A stretch of 64,000 nt of DNA from contig CAVWAJ010000018.1 of the NCBI GenBank assembly GCA_963752965.1, forward strand, positions 124,001-188,000. The letters are read 5' to 3'. The translations under genes were made by a program, and so were the position numbers. The DNA is from QHXW01 sp963752965. GTDB lineage: Bacteria; Acidobacteriota; Terriglobia; Bryobacterales; Bryobacteraceae. Each line of letters begins with the position of its first letter. Within the stretch, counting starts at the first letter, position 1. Shown piece after piece: positions 25,679-33,443 of this stretch. A model generated the notes under the pieces. It worked only from the letters and a program-made list of their open reading frames with translations, was not told the origin of the DNA and did not search any database.

Positions 25679-27187
25679 GTGTTCAACAAGATGGGGCTCA
25701 GTGCCAAGCTGACGTGCGGTTTTGTAACATTATCGGTCGTCGCACTGCTTCTCGCGGCGGTTTCCGTGGTCGCGATGCGTAGCCTGAACCGAACTCTGGA
25801 TTCCGCAATCCAGGTGGATGCCCGGAGAGTGGAGCTAGCGGGACGCATTCAGTATTCCTCCGCCGACCTGCTGCGTCTGGAAAACGGGATCATCTTCCGT
25901 TTGATGTCGCAGGATGCGGCGGGGTCCGACAATTACAAGAAGCGCGCCGCGGAGGTTCTTGCGGAGTTGCGCAAAGAGTTCGCCGACTTGGGTCCCCTGG
26001 TGGGCGAGGCCGGCGCGCGGGGCCCCGTCGAGGAAATGACGGCCACGGTCCAATCCTGGTCGGCGGTTCACGATGAGCTGTGCGCGGCGCTACAGGCCCA
26101 GCAGTACGACGTGGCGCAGAAAATCGTAACCGAACGAGTGACTCCTACCGGAGAGAGAATGGCCTCGCTGGCGGGAGCGTATGCGCAAACCGCCGGGGCG
26201 GACCTGGAGAAAGCGCGGGAAAACGCGGGCGGCCGGGAGCGGATGAGCCTGATCATGATCGCCGTATTCGCTCTGCTCTCAGTTGCTTGTGCGGTAGCGG
26301 TTTTCTGGGTCGTGCGCGGCGCCAACATTCTGCTGCGGCGGGTATCTCAGGCTATGGAAGCCCATGCGGAGCAAGTGGCGCAATCGGCGGCTCAGGTCTC
26401 AAGTTCCTCCCAGGCGCAGGCGCGGTCGGCCAGTGAGCAGACAGCATCTCTCGAAGAGACATCGGCATCGAGCGAAGAGATCGACGGCATGACCCGCAAG
26501 ACGGCTGCCAACATGGCGCTCGCAGCCACCCGCATGAAGGAAACCACTAACGTGGTCGAAACCGCGGGCCGAGCGCTGGCAGAGATGACGGTGTCGATTC
26601 AGGGCATCAGCGAGTCCAGTGCCAAGATCTCCAAGATCATTCGGGTCATTGACGAAATCGCTTTTCAGACTAATATTCTGGCGCTGAACGCGGCTGTGGA
26701 GGCGGCGCGCGCGGGCGAGGCGGGGATGGGATTCGCCGTGGTGGCGGACGAAGTCCGGAATCTGGCCCATCGCAGCGCCGATGCCGCCAAGGAGACCGCT
26801 GCATTGATCGAGGAGTCCGTCTCCCGCTCTGAGGACGGCAATCGCAAGATGAATACGGTCACTGATGCGGTCCGGTCTATCACCGAGAATTCCGCGCACG
26901 TGAAGAAACTGCTTGACGAAGTCAACAGCGGAACGCAGGAGCAGGCATCCGGCATAGGGCACATCGCCGAGGCAATCGTGCAGATGCAGAAGGTCACCGA
27001 AGCGAATGCCGCGGGCGCCCAACAAGGCGCTGCGGCAGGCAGCGAACTGTCCACCCAGTCCGACGAGATGAAGCGCGCGGCGCAGGAATTGGTGGCACTG
27101 GTCGGCGGCAGCAGGCATTGGGTCGAACGAACAGGCCCCACTGAAAACAAGGAAGTTGTTGATTCTAAAAAAAACCACAAACGCTAA
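25679..27187 (+). CDS. Methyl-accepting chemotaxis protein
   Basis: 502-residue transmembrane chemoreceptor. The start is GTG at 25679 with a strong AGGAGGAG Shine-Dalgarno. The first TM helix (LTCGFVTLSVVALLLAAVSV, about 12-32) and second (LIMIAVFALLSVACAVAVFW, about 190-212) bracket a four-helix periplasmic sensor. No clear HAMP is seen; the cytoplasmic part goes quickly into methylation helices rich in A/S/Q/E and the conserved hairpin tip (DEIAFQTNILALNAAVEAAR, then FAVVADEVRNLAHRSADAAK). No C-terminal CheR-tethering pentapeptide is present. Last gene of the porin/binding-protein/chemoreceptor operon. It would signal to CheA/CheW encoded elsewhere. Confidence 0.9.
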   Translation: MFNKMGLSAKLTCGFVTLSVVALLLAAVSVVAMRSLNRTLDSAIQVDARRVELAGRIQYSSADLLRLENGIIFRLMSQDAAGSDNYKKRAAEVLAELRKEFADLGPLVGEAGARGPVEEMTATVQSWSAVHDELCAALQAQQYDVAQKIVTERVTPTGERMASLAGAYAQTAGADLEKARENAGGRERMSLIMIAVFALLSVACAVAVFWVVRGANILLRRVSQAMEAHAEQVAQSAAQVSSSSQAQARSASEQTASLEETSASSEEIDGMTRKTAANMALAATRMKETTNVVETAGRALAEMTVSIQGISESSAKISKIIRVIDEIAFQTNILALNAAVEAARAGEAGMGFAVVADEVRNLAHRSADAAKETAALIEESVSRSEDGNRKMNTVTDAVRSITENSAHVKKLLDEVNSGTQEQASGIGHIAEAIVQMQKVTEANAAGAQQGAAAGSELSTQSDEMKRAAQELVALVGGSRHWVERTGPTENKEVVDSKKNHKR

Positions 27188-27393
27188 ATCCGCTGTTTCA
27201 GCAAACTCCTGGCGCGTGTACGGCACGCGGCGCGCTAGGGAGTCTGAACTTGGACTCTGAAGGCAGCCGAGGGTTGCTCGCGCTAGCTCAATCGCCGCCC
27301 GCGTTGATCTTGAACTGACGATAACGAAATCGTTTTGCACGGATCCCGAGTCGCACGGCGATCTTCGTGACTGCATTCTGCATAGCCAGATAC
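27188..27393. other. Non-coding stretch after the chemoreceptor
   Basis: No protein recognised in either strand. It separates the chemoreceptor operon from a zone of gene remnants that runs to 28535. Confidence 0.35.
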
Positions 27394-27575
27394 GGGCGCA
27401 CGGTCATCCGAGATCACGATGTCCGGTTTCGATTCGCTTTGGATTGATGAATCCGAGCCCTTCAGTTACCAAGTTTAAGATATCGAAATCGGAGTACAGC
27501 AGCAGTAGTATTTCGTGCAGCAGATCCTCGTGGTCGTCAGCCAGCACGACACTGAACGATGATGCGAAGTTTCTG
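27394..27575 (-). pseudogene. Response-regulator receiver remnant
   Basis: Minus-strand reading gives VVLADDHEDLLHEILLLLYS, DFDILNLVTEGLGFI and, after a frame change, PDIVISDDRAPV. This is the start of a NarL/FixJ-type receiver domain: the acidic pair ADDHEDLL and the region of the phospho-accepting Asp. The remaining domain and the DNA-binding part are absent. About 55 codons survive. Confidence 0.5.
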
Positions 27576-27888
27576 TTGGTATGCCTGTCTGCACCGCGCG
27601 ACCGTCAATCCTTGGTAGCTACGATTCCATTGCAGCCGATCTTACCCGTGATGGTAATCCGCAAAAATCAAACCCACTTCCCGTAGCTCGCACTCTTATC
27701 TCCCGTAAAACCTCGGATAGGCGCGTCGTCCATCACCGCTCCAGAATGAAGGTGTGTTGGATTCTACCAAAATAAGGATCACGGATTATGCGCTCCAAAG
27801 ATTAGTCTCGACCTGGCTGGCGAAGCACGAAGGCTTTTCCCGTTCAGCCAGTGCCTCACTTCCGGCTGGCCAAATCGCGCGCTCAGAA
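27576..27888. other. Non-coding / unrecognised stretch
   Basis: Roughly 310 bases between two remnants. No convincing protein, repeat or RNA was seen on either strand. Confidence 0.3.
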
Positions 27889-28068
27889 GCAGCACCTCGC
27901 GCTGTCGCGGTTTCGAGTGGGTCGAGCGGTGGCGTGCAGCATGTTTCCCTGGAAGAGGTTGCCGTTGTGGGTGGCGACCGGGCCACGGACCCGGCCGGGG
28001 ACATTGTCGCGCTCGATGATGCCCTGAGCGTGCTGGCGCGGCTCGATCCACGAAAGGTGCAGGTTGTC
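27889..28068 (+). pseudogene. ECF sigma factor remnant
   Basis: The frame around 27940-28068 reads GGVQHVSLEEVAVVGGDRAT, DPAGDIVALDDALSVLARLD and PRKVQVVE. This is the sigma-2/sigma-4 linker and start of region 4 of the acidobacterial ECF sigma group (family pattern: VSLEEAL..., LVALDDALxxLAxxDPRK). At VVE it runs in frame into transposase-derived sequence instead of the DNA-binding helices. Only about 60 residues are recognisable. Confidence 0.55.
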
Positions 28069-28146
28069 GAGCAACTCGATTACAACCTGTTGTTCCGTTG
28101 GTTCGTGGGTCTGGAGATGGACGAGCCGGTATGGGAATCACGCGGA
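28069..28146 (+). mobile_element. Fragment of an IS5/IS1182-like transposase gene
   Basis: About 78 bases encode QLDYNLLFRWFVGLEMDEPV, the same peptide found in the intact transposase at 45907-46980. Base-by-base comparison of 68 positions shows only four differences, and similarity continues through AATCACGCGG with a one-base insertion. It is therefore a recent small remnant or recombination scar of that IS family. Confidence 0.65.
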
Positions 28147-28175
28147 TTGTTTCCTGGAGAGGTTCGGGGATCAGC

Positions 28176-28535
28176 GTGGTGAAGACCGCCTGGAACAAGG
28201 CCCGCGAACGGGCGCAAGTGCCGGGCCTACTGGTTCACGATTTGCGTCGGACGGCCGTTCGAAACATGATCCGGGCGGGCATTCCCGAGAAGCAGGCAAT
28301 GCGGATAAGCGGGCACAAAAGCCGGAGCATCTTTGATCGCTACAACATTACCGATGAACGGGACATTCAGATCGCCGGGCAGAAGCTCGCGCGCCACCTG
28401 GAGGAAAAGGGCAAAGTAGTGACAGGAATAGTTACAACCCGTTCCCCAAGCGATTCGGAGCCCGAGGACAACCAGCAATGTTTTCAGGAGCTTAATTTGG
28501 CTCCCCAAGCGCGACATTGCAAGAAATGGAAATGA
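28176..28535 (+). pseudogene. Tyrosine recombinase (integrase), C-terminal fragment
   Basis: The C-terminal catalytic part of a phage-type integrase: TAWNKARERAQVPGLLVHDL, HDLRRTAVRNMIRAGIPEKQ (H-x-x-R motif), AMRISGHKSRSIFDRYNI (second His and the nucleophilic Tyr). The first catalytic Arg and the core-binding domain are missing, and the N-terminal side joins transposase-derived sequence. The tail ends with CKKWK and stop at 28535. It is evidence of a former integrative element here. Confidence 0.7.
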
Positions 28536-28655
28536 GTCCAGAGTACTGAGGGTTCGCAAGCCGTTGATTCGACGACTGGTTCGGCAACGCTGGCTTCACA
28601 TCGTTAGGACGCGCTTCGAACTTTGGTCACGCTTATCGCCAGGCGGCAGGCGTGC

Positions 28656-29507
28656 TCAACTCTCCGAAATCGGTGCAAGATGCCCCATGTCTCCCTTGCG
28701 ATACCGGGCTACGGCAGCCTCGATCTGCGATTCATCATTCATTACGAACGAGCCGTGGACAAGGACCGGTTCACGGATCGCGGACCCTGACAGGATGAGG
28801 AAGCTCGCGGCATGCAGGGCCTCGAACGTTGCGAGCCCGCCACTGCCGTGGAGCGCCACGGCGTGCTCTCCTCCCAGCTTCTGCTCGCGACCTTCCGCAC
28901 GCACGAGGACTTCTCCTGTGACGACGTAGACAGTCGCGTTGTGAGCGTTCTGGAGGTCGAACGAAATCTCGTCGCGCAGTTGGATATCGAGAAAGGTGAA
29001 GGACTCGACAGGAACGAGCGGCGAAGAAACACCCTGGAATGACCCGACAAGGACGCGCACGCGGTCACCGGCGTCGCCACGCCACTCTGGAACCTCGCCT
29101 TTTTCGATCCGAAACAACCGAGGCACCACGAGCTTGTTCTTGGAACTCAGGTTCACAAAGACCTGAAGTCCGTGCAGTTCGCGAATCGCGTCCGCCGGGA
29201 CCTCCTCGTGCATAACGCCGCTCCCTGCCTGCGTCCAAACGATTCCGCCCGGGCCGGTGACAAGGTCGTTGCCGAGCGAGTCGCGGCTTCGGAGCCCTCC
29301 CGGCGAGTCCTCGAACACATAAGTGACTGCCGAGAAGCCTGCGTGCGGATGCGGCGGAAACGGCCGGCCGCTTACGCGGAAATCGTCAAGAACGATGACA
29401 GGAGTGGCCGCATCGCCAAACTTTTGAAGATCGATTGCCTTGACGGAGAAGCCATCGCCGCTATCTCGCGTCTGAGCGGAGGCCACTGGTGAAAAGTGAA
29501 TTGACAT
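28656..29507 (-). CDS. Pirin family protein
   Basis: Bicupin metalloprotein of the pirin family, whose bacterial members include quercetin 2,3-dioxygenases and redox-linked regulators. The N-terminal cupin has PFPPHPHAGFSAVTYVFEDS with metal-ligand histidines, plus GPGGIVWTQAGSGVMHEEVP and LHGLQVFVNL. The C-terminal cupin has TVYVVTGEVLVRAEG. The start MSIHF at 29507 is preceded by GGGAGGCG and is preferred over an upstream GTG-type start. It follows the azoreductase gene by 17 bases in the same direction, so the pair forms an operon. It is part of the leftward detoxification set; substrate not known. Confidence 0.9.
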   Translation of the reverse strand: MSIHFSPVASAQTRDSGDGFSVKAIDLQKFGDAATPVIVLDDFRVSGRPFPPHPHAGFSAVTYVFEDSPGGLRSRDSLGNDLVTGPGGIVWTQAGSGVMHEEVPADAIRELHGLQVFVNLSSKNKLVVPRLFRIEKGEVPEWRGDAGDRVRVLVGSFQGVSSPLVPVESFTFLDIQLRDEISFDLQNAHNATVYVVTGEVLVRAEGREQKLGGEHAVALHGSGGLATFEALHAASFLILSGSAIREPVLVHGSFVMNDESQIEAAVARYRKGDMGHLAPISES

Positions 29508-29524
29508 AGCAACGCCTCCCTGTC

Positions 29525-30151
29525 TCAAGCAGCCTTGGCGACGGCAGTGGCCACCTGGGCTTCGGCGAGTCGCATGGCGTTCTGTTCCGCGGCTGCACTC
29601 CTCCCTACGCCTTCGGCGCGAACGACGGAAATGTCGGTTAGCCCGATGAATCCTAAAACGGTCTTCAGGTACGTTTCTTGATAGTCGAAAACCCTCATGG
29701 GGTCATCGGTATAAGATCCACCGCGCGCCGATGCGATGAAGACCTTCTTGTTCGAAGGCACTAATCCCACAGGTCCGGAAGGGCCGTAGCGAACCGTGCG
29801 TCCGGTGCGAACGATGTGGTCGATCCACGCCTTTAACGACGAGGGAATGCTGAAGTTGTGCATCGGCGCGCCGATGACGATGATGTCGGCAGCAAAGACC
29901 TCGTCGACGGCTTCGTCGGAAAGCTTGATCGCCTCGGAAAGGGCCTCGTTCCGTTGCTCCGGAGGGGTGAAAAACGCGCCGACAGTAAGGGCATTCAGGT
30001 GTGGAAGCGGATTCGCGGCAAGGTCGCGATCAATAATAGTGCTGCCCGGATGCTTCGCTCTCAATTCGGCGAGTATCTTCGCGGTCAACTTGCGCGAGAC
30101 TGAACGCTCGCCAAGCGGGCTACTCTCGACATTTAGAATCGTGTACGGCAT
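29525..30151 (-). CDS. azoR: FMN-dependent NADH-azoreductase
   Basis: Flavodoxin-like quinone/azo reductase of about 208 residues that reduces quinones and azo compounds by two-electron transfer, protecting against electrophiles. Motifs: N-terminal ESSPLGERSVSRKLTAKILA (FMN phosphate loop), ADIIVIGAPMHNFSIPSSLK, AWIDHIVRTGRTVRYGP and FIASARGGSY, all typical of AzoR. The start at 30151 has an AGAAGGAGA ribosome-binding site; a longer in-frame start at 30217 is less likely. It heads an operon with pirin. The upstream 230 bases contain clustered TGGCAG/CTGCCA palindromes. Confidence 0.92.
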   Translation of the reverse strand: MPYTILNVESSPLGERSVSRKLTAKILAELRAKHPGSTIIDRDLAANPLPHLNALTVGAFFTPPEQRNEALSEAIKLSDEAVDEVFAADIIVIGAPMHNFSIPSSLKAWIDHIVRTGRTVRYGPSGPVGLVPSNKKVFIASARGGSYTDDPMRVFDYQETYLKTVLGFIGLTDISVVRAEGVGRSAAAEQNAMRLAEAQVATAVAKAA

Positions 30152-30259
30152 TGTTGGTTCTCCTTCTCGCAGATGAGAGGGCAGGCAGAGAACCAATACA
30201 GCAGGCGGGTATCGCATGGAAAAATAGGGCGGTTAACAATTCAGTGGCGATGCCTGCCA

Positions 30260-30300
30260 GCTTCAGGCTGCCAGAACTGTGGCAGCTTGCCAGGGGCCGG
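30260..30300. promoter_or_regulatory. TGGCAG/CTGCCA palindrome cluster upstream of azoR
   Basis: The sequence contains CTGCCAGAACTGTGGCAG (30268-30285), an inverted repeat with 6-bp arms and a 6-bp spacer, with further CTGCCAG and TTGCCAGG half-sites on either side. Similar GCCAG/CTGGC palindromes occur at 33372-33389 and 35083-35096. They are candidate binding sites for the sigma-54 activator at 33444, by inference. Confidence 0.45.
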
Positions 30301-30389
30301 GCAAGACTTCCGAGTCGGATGCAGGCCGAAAGGCGCTGAACTCAAACACGCCAGTACCATGCGCTTCATGTCCCACCCGGCCAGTCATC

Positions 30390-31295
30390 TCAGGTTCCGC
30401 GTTTTCGGAGCCCCCTAACCCTCGTAACGAAGTCCACGATTGCCGTTCCGATCTCGTCGGGGCTGTCTTCCTGCAATAACTTCCGGCCTTTGACGGTGAC
30501 TTCAATCTGGTTAGGCCACTGACGGATGATCTCACGCAAACGGCCGCGGGCGAGCGTGCCTGGCTCACCATTGATGAACAATTTGGGCACTTTGCTCTGG
30601 GCTGACCAATTACAATTCCGGCCAACAATCTCGGCGGCCTCGGCGGGCTCGCCGCTGATCGGGAGACTGCGGGGCCATGCCAGCATCGCTCTGCGGTCTT
30701 CGCCCGTGTTGCGAAATGGCGAGCGGTATTGATTCAACTCCTCGTCCGTGAGCTGGCGGATCACGGCTTGGGGCAGAATCTTCTCGATAAAGATGTTCTC
30801 GTCCAGCACCATTCGCTCCCCCTCTGGCGAACGGAGGGCTTTGAACAAAGGGTGACCGTACTCGGGGATATCCGGCCAGTTTAGAGGCGCCGCGATCGCC
30901 TCCATGTGAACGATGCCTCGCACGCGATGGCTGTTTTGTCTGGCCCAATCAAACCCCAGCACAGTGCCCCAATCGTCCAGCACCAGCACAATTCGGTTTC
31001 CGAGGTCCAACTGATCCCACAAATCGAAGAGATAATTCCGGTGAGTGGCGAGGCTATACCTGTCGGGCCCAAGCGACGGATCGAGCTTGTCGGACCCACC
31101 CATGCCTATGAGGTCGCAGGCGACGAGGCGTCCCATTCCTTCCATATGCGGCATCACGTTTCGCCACAAGTAGGAGGATGCCGGCTGACCGTGTTGGAAT
31201 ACAATCGCGTCGCCCTTGCCTTCGTCGATGTAGGCCATTCGCTTGCCTTTGACCTCGCGGCGCTTGAGCTCGGCATAGGGCATACTTGCAATCAT
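30390..31295 (-). CDS. Haloalkane dehalogenase-like alpha/beta hydrolase lacking the catalytic His
   Basis: 301-residue protein highly similar in pattern to LinB/DmbA-type haloalkane dehalogenases (which hydrolyse C-halogen bonds). Visible: HGQPASSYLWRNVMPHMEG oxyanion-hole region, the nucleophile elbow VLDDWGTVLGFDWAR (D108, with the halide-stabilising W109), the acid in HMEAIAAPLNWPDIPE (E132) and LFINGEPG. The catalytic histidine, expected in the GAHFIQEDSPDEIG region, is a lysine here (VKGRKLLQEDSPDEIG, K272), and the halide-binding Asn of HGNP is Gln. Normal dehalogenase chemistry is therefore doubtful. The ATG at 31295 is chosen; 31283 is possible. It follows the DoxX-like gene by 11 bases. 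Confidence 0.85.
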   Translation of the reverse strand: MIASMPYAELKRREVKGKRMAYIDEGKGDAIVFQHGQPASSYLWRNVMPHMEGMGRLVACDLIGMGGSDKLDPSLGPDRYSLATHRNYLFDLWDQLDLGNRIVLVLDDWGTVLGFDWARQNSHRVRGIVHMEAIAAPLNWPDIPEYGHPLFKALRSPEGERMVLDENIFIEKILPQAVIRQLTDEELNQYRSPFRNTGEDRRAMLAWPRSLPISGEPAEAAEIVGRNCNWSAQSKVPKLFINGEPGTLARGRLREIIRQWPNQIEVTVKGRKLLQEDSPDEIGTAIVDFVTRVRGLRKRGT

Positions 31296-31306
31296 TCTTT
31301 CTAACC

Positions 31307-31693
31307 TCAACGCGCGCGCAACAGCGGGCGGAATGCATTGCGCCAGGACCAGGCCAGGAAGGTCTCGAGCGCAACCACGAGCACCGCCAGACACAATTCC
31401 CCACCTGACGAGGGAACGAAAAAGTGCATAACGGCGATATTAACGATAATCGGCGCAAGAACGGCTAGCGCGAGTGGTACAAAGCGTCCTATCAATAATG
31501 CTGCGCCACTAAACAAATACGTAGCGAACAGCAGTGGGAAGAAATAGCGGCTCGCCACCAACCCGCCGATGAACACTGCCGCCTCGCCCTGTGCTGGCGG
31601 CAGTGGAAACAACTTCAAAAGTCCGTTCAATCCGAAGCCGAAGAACACGCCTCCCAGAACCACGCGCGCCGCCATCATAACTTTGGATTCCAT
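31307..31693 (-). CDS. DoxX-like membrane protein
   Basis: 128-residue integral membrane protein with four hydrophobic segments (VLGGVFFGFGLNGLLKLFPL, FPLLFATYLFSGAALLIG, LALAVLAPIIVNIAVMHFF, LAVLVVALETFLAWSW). This is the layout of the DoxX/SURF4-like family, linked in other bacteria to quinone or thiol redox at the membrane. The start MESKVMMAARV at 31693 is used; longer frames overlap the upstream VOC gene. It lies 4 bases after the VOC gene stop and 11 bases before the dehalogenase-like gene, inside one leftward operon. Function here is inferred only as part of a redox/electrophile response. Confidence 0.75.
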   Translation of the reverse strand: MESKVMMAARVVLGGVFFGFGLNGLLKLFPLPPAQGEAAVFIGGLVASRYFFPLLFATYLFSGAALLIGRFVPLALAVLAPIIVNIAVMHFFVPSSGGELCLAVLVVALETFLAWSWRNAFRPLLRAR

Positions 31694-31697
31694 CGGT

Positions 31698-32300
31698 CTA
31701 CCAACGCGTCGTATGCAGCTCGTACGTAGCGTCTGGAGTGAACTCTCCGCCGATGGCGCGCTCGTGCAATTCCCAAGGCGATGCGCCCGCTTTGCGCGCC
31801 GCGACCACCTTGTCAAGATCGATGTTGACGTGCAGGCGCGCAGGCAAGTTTTGCAACTGCTCTGTAACCGCCCAGTCGTCGTCAAAATTGTTGACATTCA
31901 GCTCCACGATGTTGCCTTCGGGATCTTCGTAATACATTGCCGTCTGAATGAACTGATCGGCGGACCACAGGAGCGGAATGCCGAGCTTTTTGAGCCGAAG
32001 ATATGTACCCAGCAGATCGTCGAGCGATTTGTACTCGAAAGCGATGTGTTGCACCCTTGCGTGACGATCCCGGTCGCTATCGCTCAGGAGGCCAGGTGTC
32101 TCAAAGAACGAGAGACGATGGTTTACCTCGTCGTTGGTTGCGAAGGCCACGGTCTTGAACGGCGAGCCGGCGGGCGCATTCACGCGAGCATGGACAACGA
32201 TCCCGAGTACCTTGCGGTACCAATCGAGCATGACGCCCAAGTTGCCGGTCGTCAGTCCGCAATGTTGCAACTTCGGATGGACGGTGATTTCCGTATTCAT
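31698..32300 (-). CDS. VOC-family (glyoxalase/extradiol dioxygenase-like) protein 1
   Basis: 200-residue vicinal-oxygen-chelate protein. The first beta-alpha-beta-beta-beta unit carries VHPKLQHCGLTTGNLGVMLD with WYRKVLGIVV; the second has ARVQHIAFEYKSLDDLLGTY and DPEGNIVELNVNNFDD. Metal ligands would be the His in QHCGL, the His in VQHIAFE and the Glu in NIVEL, as in catechol 2,3-dioxygenases. It is a paralogue of the next gene upstream (both start with MNTEITVHP, both end with KVVAARKAGA/KLVAARKAGA and a GEF motif), so a tandem duplication. It lies within the STAS-to-dehalogenase operon. Confidence 0.85.
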   Translation of the reverse strand: MNTEITVHPKLQHCGLTTGNLGVMLDWYRKVLGIVVHARVNAPAGSPFKTVAFATNDEVNHRLSFFETPGLLSDSDRDRHARVQHIAFEYKSLDDLLGTYLRLKKLGIPLLWSADQFIQTAMYYEDPEGNIVELNVNNFDDDWAVTEQLQNLPARLHVNIDLDKVVAARKAGASPWELHERAIGGEFTPDATYELHTTRW

Positions 32301-32333
32301 TCGGTTTCTCCTGTTCGTTTCAAGACTGAGAGG

Positions 32334-32954
32334 TCAAAAATGCGACTGCGGGTCCCACGGCTCGGCGGGTGCAAACTCGCCGGCTACCGCGCGCGTGTGC
32401 AAATCCCAGGACTCGGCGCCCGCCTTCCGCGCGGCTACCAGTTTGTCCGGGTCGATCTGGGAGGGCATTCCCGGGCGTGCTGATTTCATGTACTCGGTAG
32501 CGGTTAAAGGGCTGCCATAGACGTTGAAGAATATTTCGACGACGTTATGGTCGGGATCCTGGTAATAGAGCGAGAAGGCCACGCCGTGATCGGCGGCCCA
32601 CATCAGCGGAATTCCCAGGTTTTTAATCCGAACATACGTCCCCAAGAGATCATCGATGGTTGTGCATTCGAACGCGACGTGCTGCAATCCGGTGTGCCGG
32701 CGTTTGTCCGGATCGATCTCGGCCTTCGAGATTTCGAAGAAAACGACGCGATGATCCATCTCATCGTTGCTGACGAAGGCAAAACCAGAAAACGGCGGCC
32801 CCTGATGGGTCATGCGGGCGACCATCGGGATTTTTGCGCGCTGAGTGATCGTCATTCCCAGCACCTTTCTGTACCATTCCGTTATTTCGTCCAGCTTGGC
32901 GGTAATGAGCCCAAGGTGGTGAAGTCTGGGATGGACTGTGATTTCTGTGTTCAT
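32334..32954 (-). CDS. VOC-family (glyoxalase/extradiol dioxygenase-like) protein 2
   Basis: 206-residue paralogue of the neighbouring VOC protein. Motifs: VHPRLHHLGLITAKLDEITE with WYRKVLGMTI, MDHRVVFFEIS, GLQHVAFECTTIDDLLGTY, PDHNVVEIFFN. Probable metal ligands are His of HHLGL, His of LQHVAFE and Glu of NVVEIF. The C-terminal tail (DPDKLVAARKAGAESWDLHT) is shared with its paralogue and not part of the core fold. Spaced 33 bases from the downstream copy and 14 bases from the STAS gene upstream. A role in cleaving or conjugating an aromatic or electrophilic compound is inferred. Confidence 0.85.
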   Translation of the reverse strand: MNTEITVHPRLHHLGLITAKLDEITEWYRKVLGMTITQRAKIPMVARMTHQGPPFSGFAFVSNDEMDHRVVFFEISKAEIDPDKRRHTGLQHVAFECTTIDDLLGTYVRIKNLGIPLMWAADHGVAFSLYYQDPDHNVVEIFFNVYGSPLTATEYMKSARPGMPSQIDPDKLVAARKAGAESWDLHTRAVAGEFAPAEPWDPQSHF

Positions 32955-32968
32955 TTTGGTTTTCTCCT

Positions 32969-33259
32969 TTACGTATGTTTCTTTCTCTTTCTTCTTGCCT
33001 GCCCAATGTCAGCAACTAGCGCGCAGTTTTCAACACCCGTCGCACGGAGGCTCGCTCCGGCTTCATGCATCGAAGCCAGCAGCGCCCGGCCAGCGGCATC
33101 GACACCGGTGAGCTCGTTCAGGTCAACTTCAATCTGGTTCCCTGAGCGCAGCACCGAGCGCCAAACCTTCTTGGCTTCCGTCACCCATGGCCCGGCGAGC
33201 TTGCCTGAAAGGTTCAGGCGCCATGCCGCGCTCTCTTCCTGAGCCGTGATCCGTAACAT
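32969..33259 (-). CDS. STAS-domain protein
   Basis: About 96 residues forming an anti-sigma-antagonist-like STAS fold: MLRITAQEESAAWRLNLSGKL, GPWVTEAKKVWRSVL, IEVDLNELTGVDAAGRALLA and a final helix. The phosphorylatable Ser/Thr of SpoIIAA proteins is replaced by GVDAAG, so it may act as a non-phosphorylated partner or ligand sensor. The start at 33259 is favoured by a GGAAAGG ribosome-binding site and because a sigma-54-like promoter lies at 33362-33377; a longer start at 33358 is possible. It is the first gene of the leftward operon, divergent from the sigma-54 activator. Confidence 0.7.
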   Translation of the reverse strand: MLRITAQEESAAWRLNLSGKLAGPWVTEAKKVWRSVLRSGNQIEVDLNELTGVDAAGRALLASMHEAGASLRATGVENCALVADIGQARRKRKKHT

Positions 33260-33361
33260 TGCCTTTCCCGCCCTTTTTGAAACGCAAGCTTCGAACCGAT
33301 CGGTAACCTCCGAAAATTCAACAAGTTCGGTGCGAGTGGAACCCCGTTCTGCCAGCATCCG

Positions 33362-33389
33362 AGCCAGCAGGCTGCCAGGAAGTTGGCGG
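33362..33389 (-). promoter_or_regulatory. Sigma-54-like promoter and CTGCCA palindrome upstream of the STAS operon
   Basis: Minus-strand TGGCAGCCTGCTGGCT (33377-33362) has the invariant GG-N10-GC spacing of sigma-54 promoters and matches most of TGGCA..N..TTGCW. It overlaps CTGCCAGGAAGTTGGCGG (33372-33389), an imperfect inverted repeat of the same type as that upstream of azoR. Its position predicts transcripts starting near 33350 that include the STAS start at 33259. Candidate only. Confidence 0.4.
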
Positions 33390-33443
33390 TTGGCGGATGC
33401 TCCAGCGCGAGGTACGCTGAGATAAAGCCAGGAAAGGATTTCT

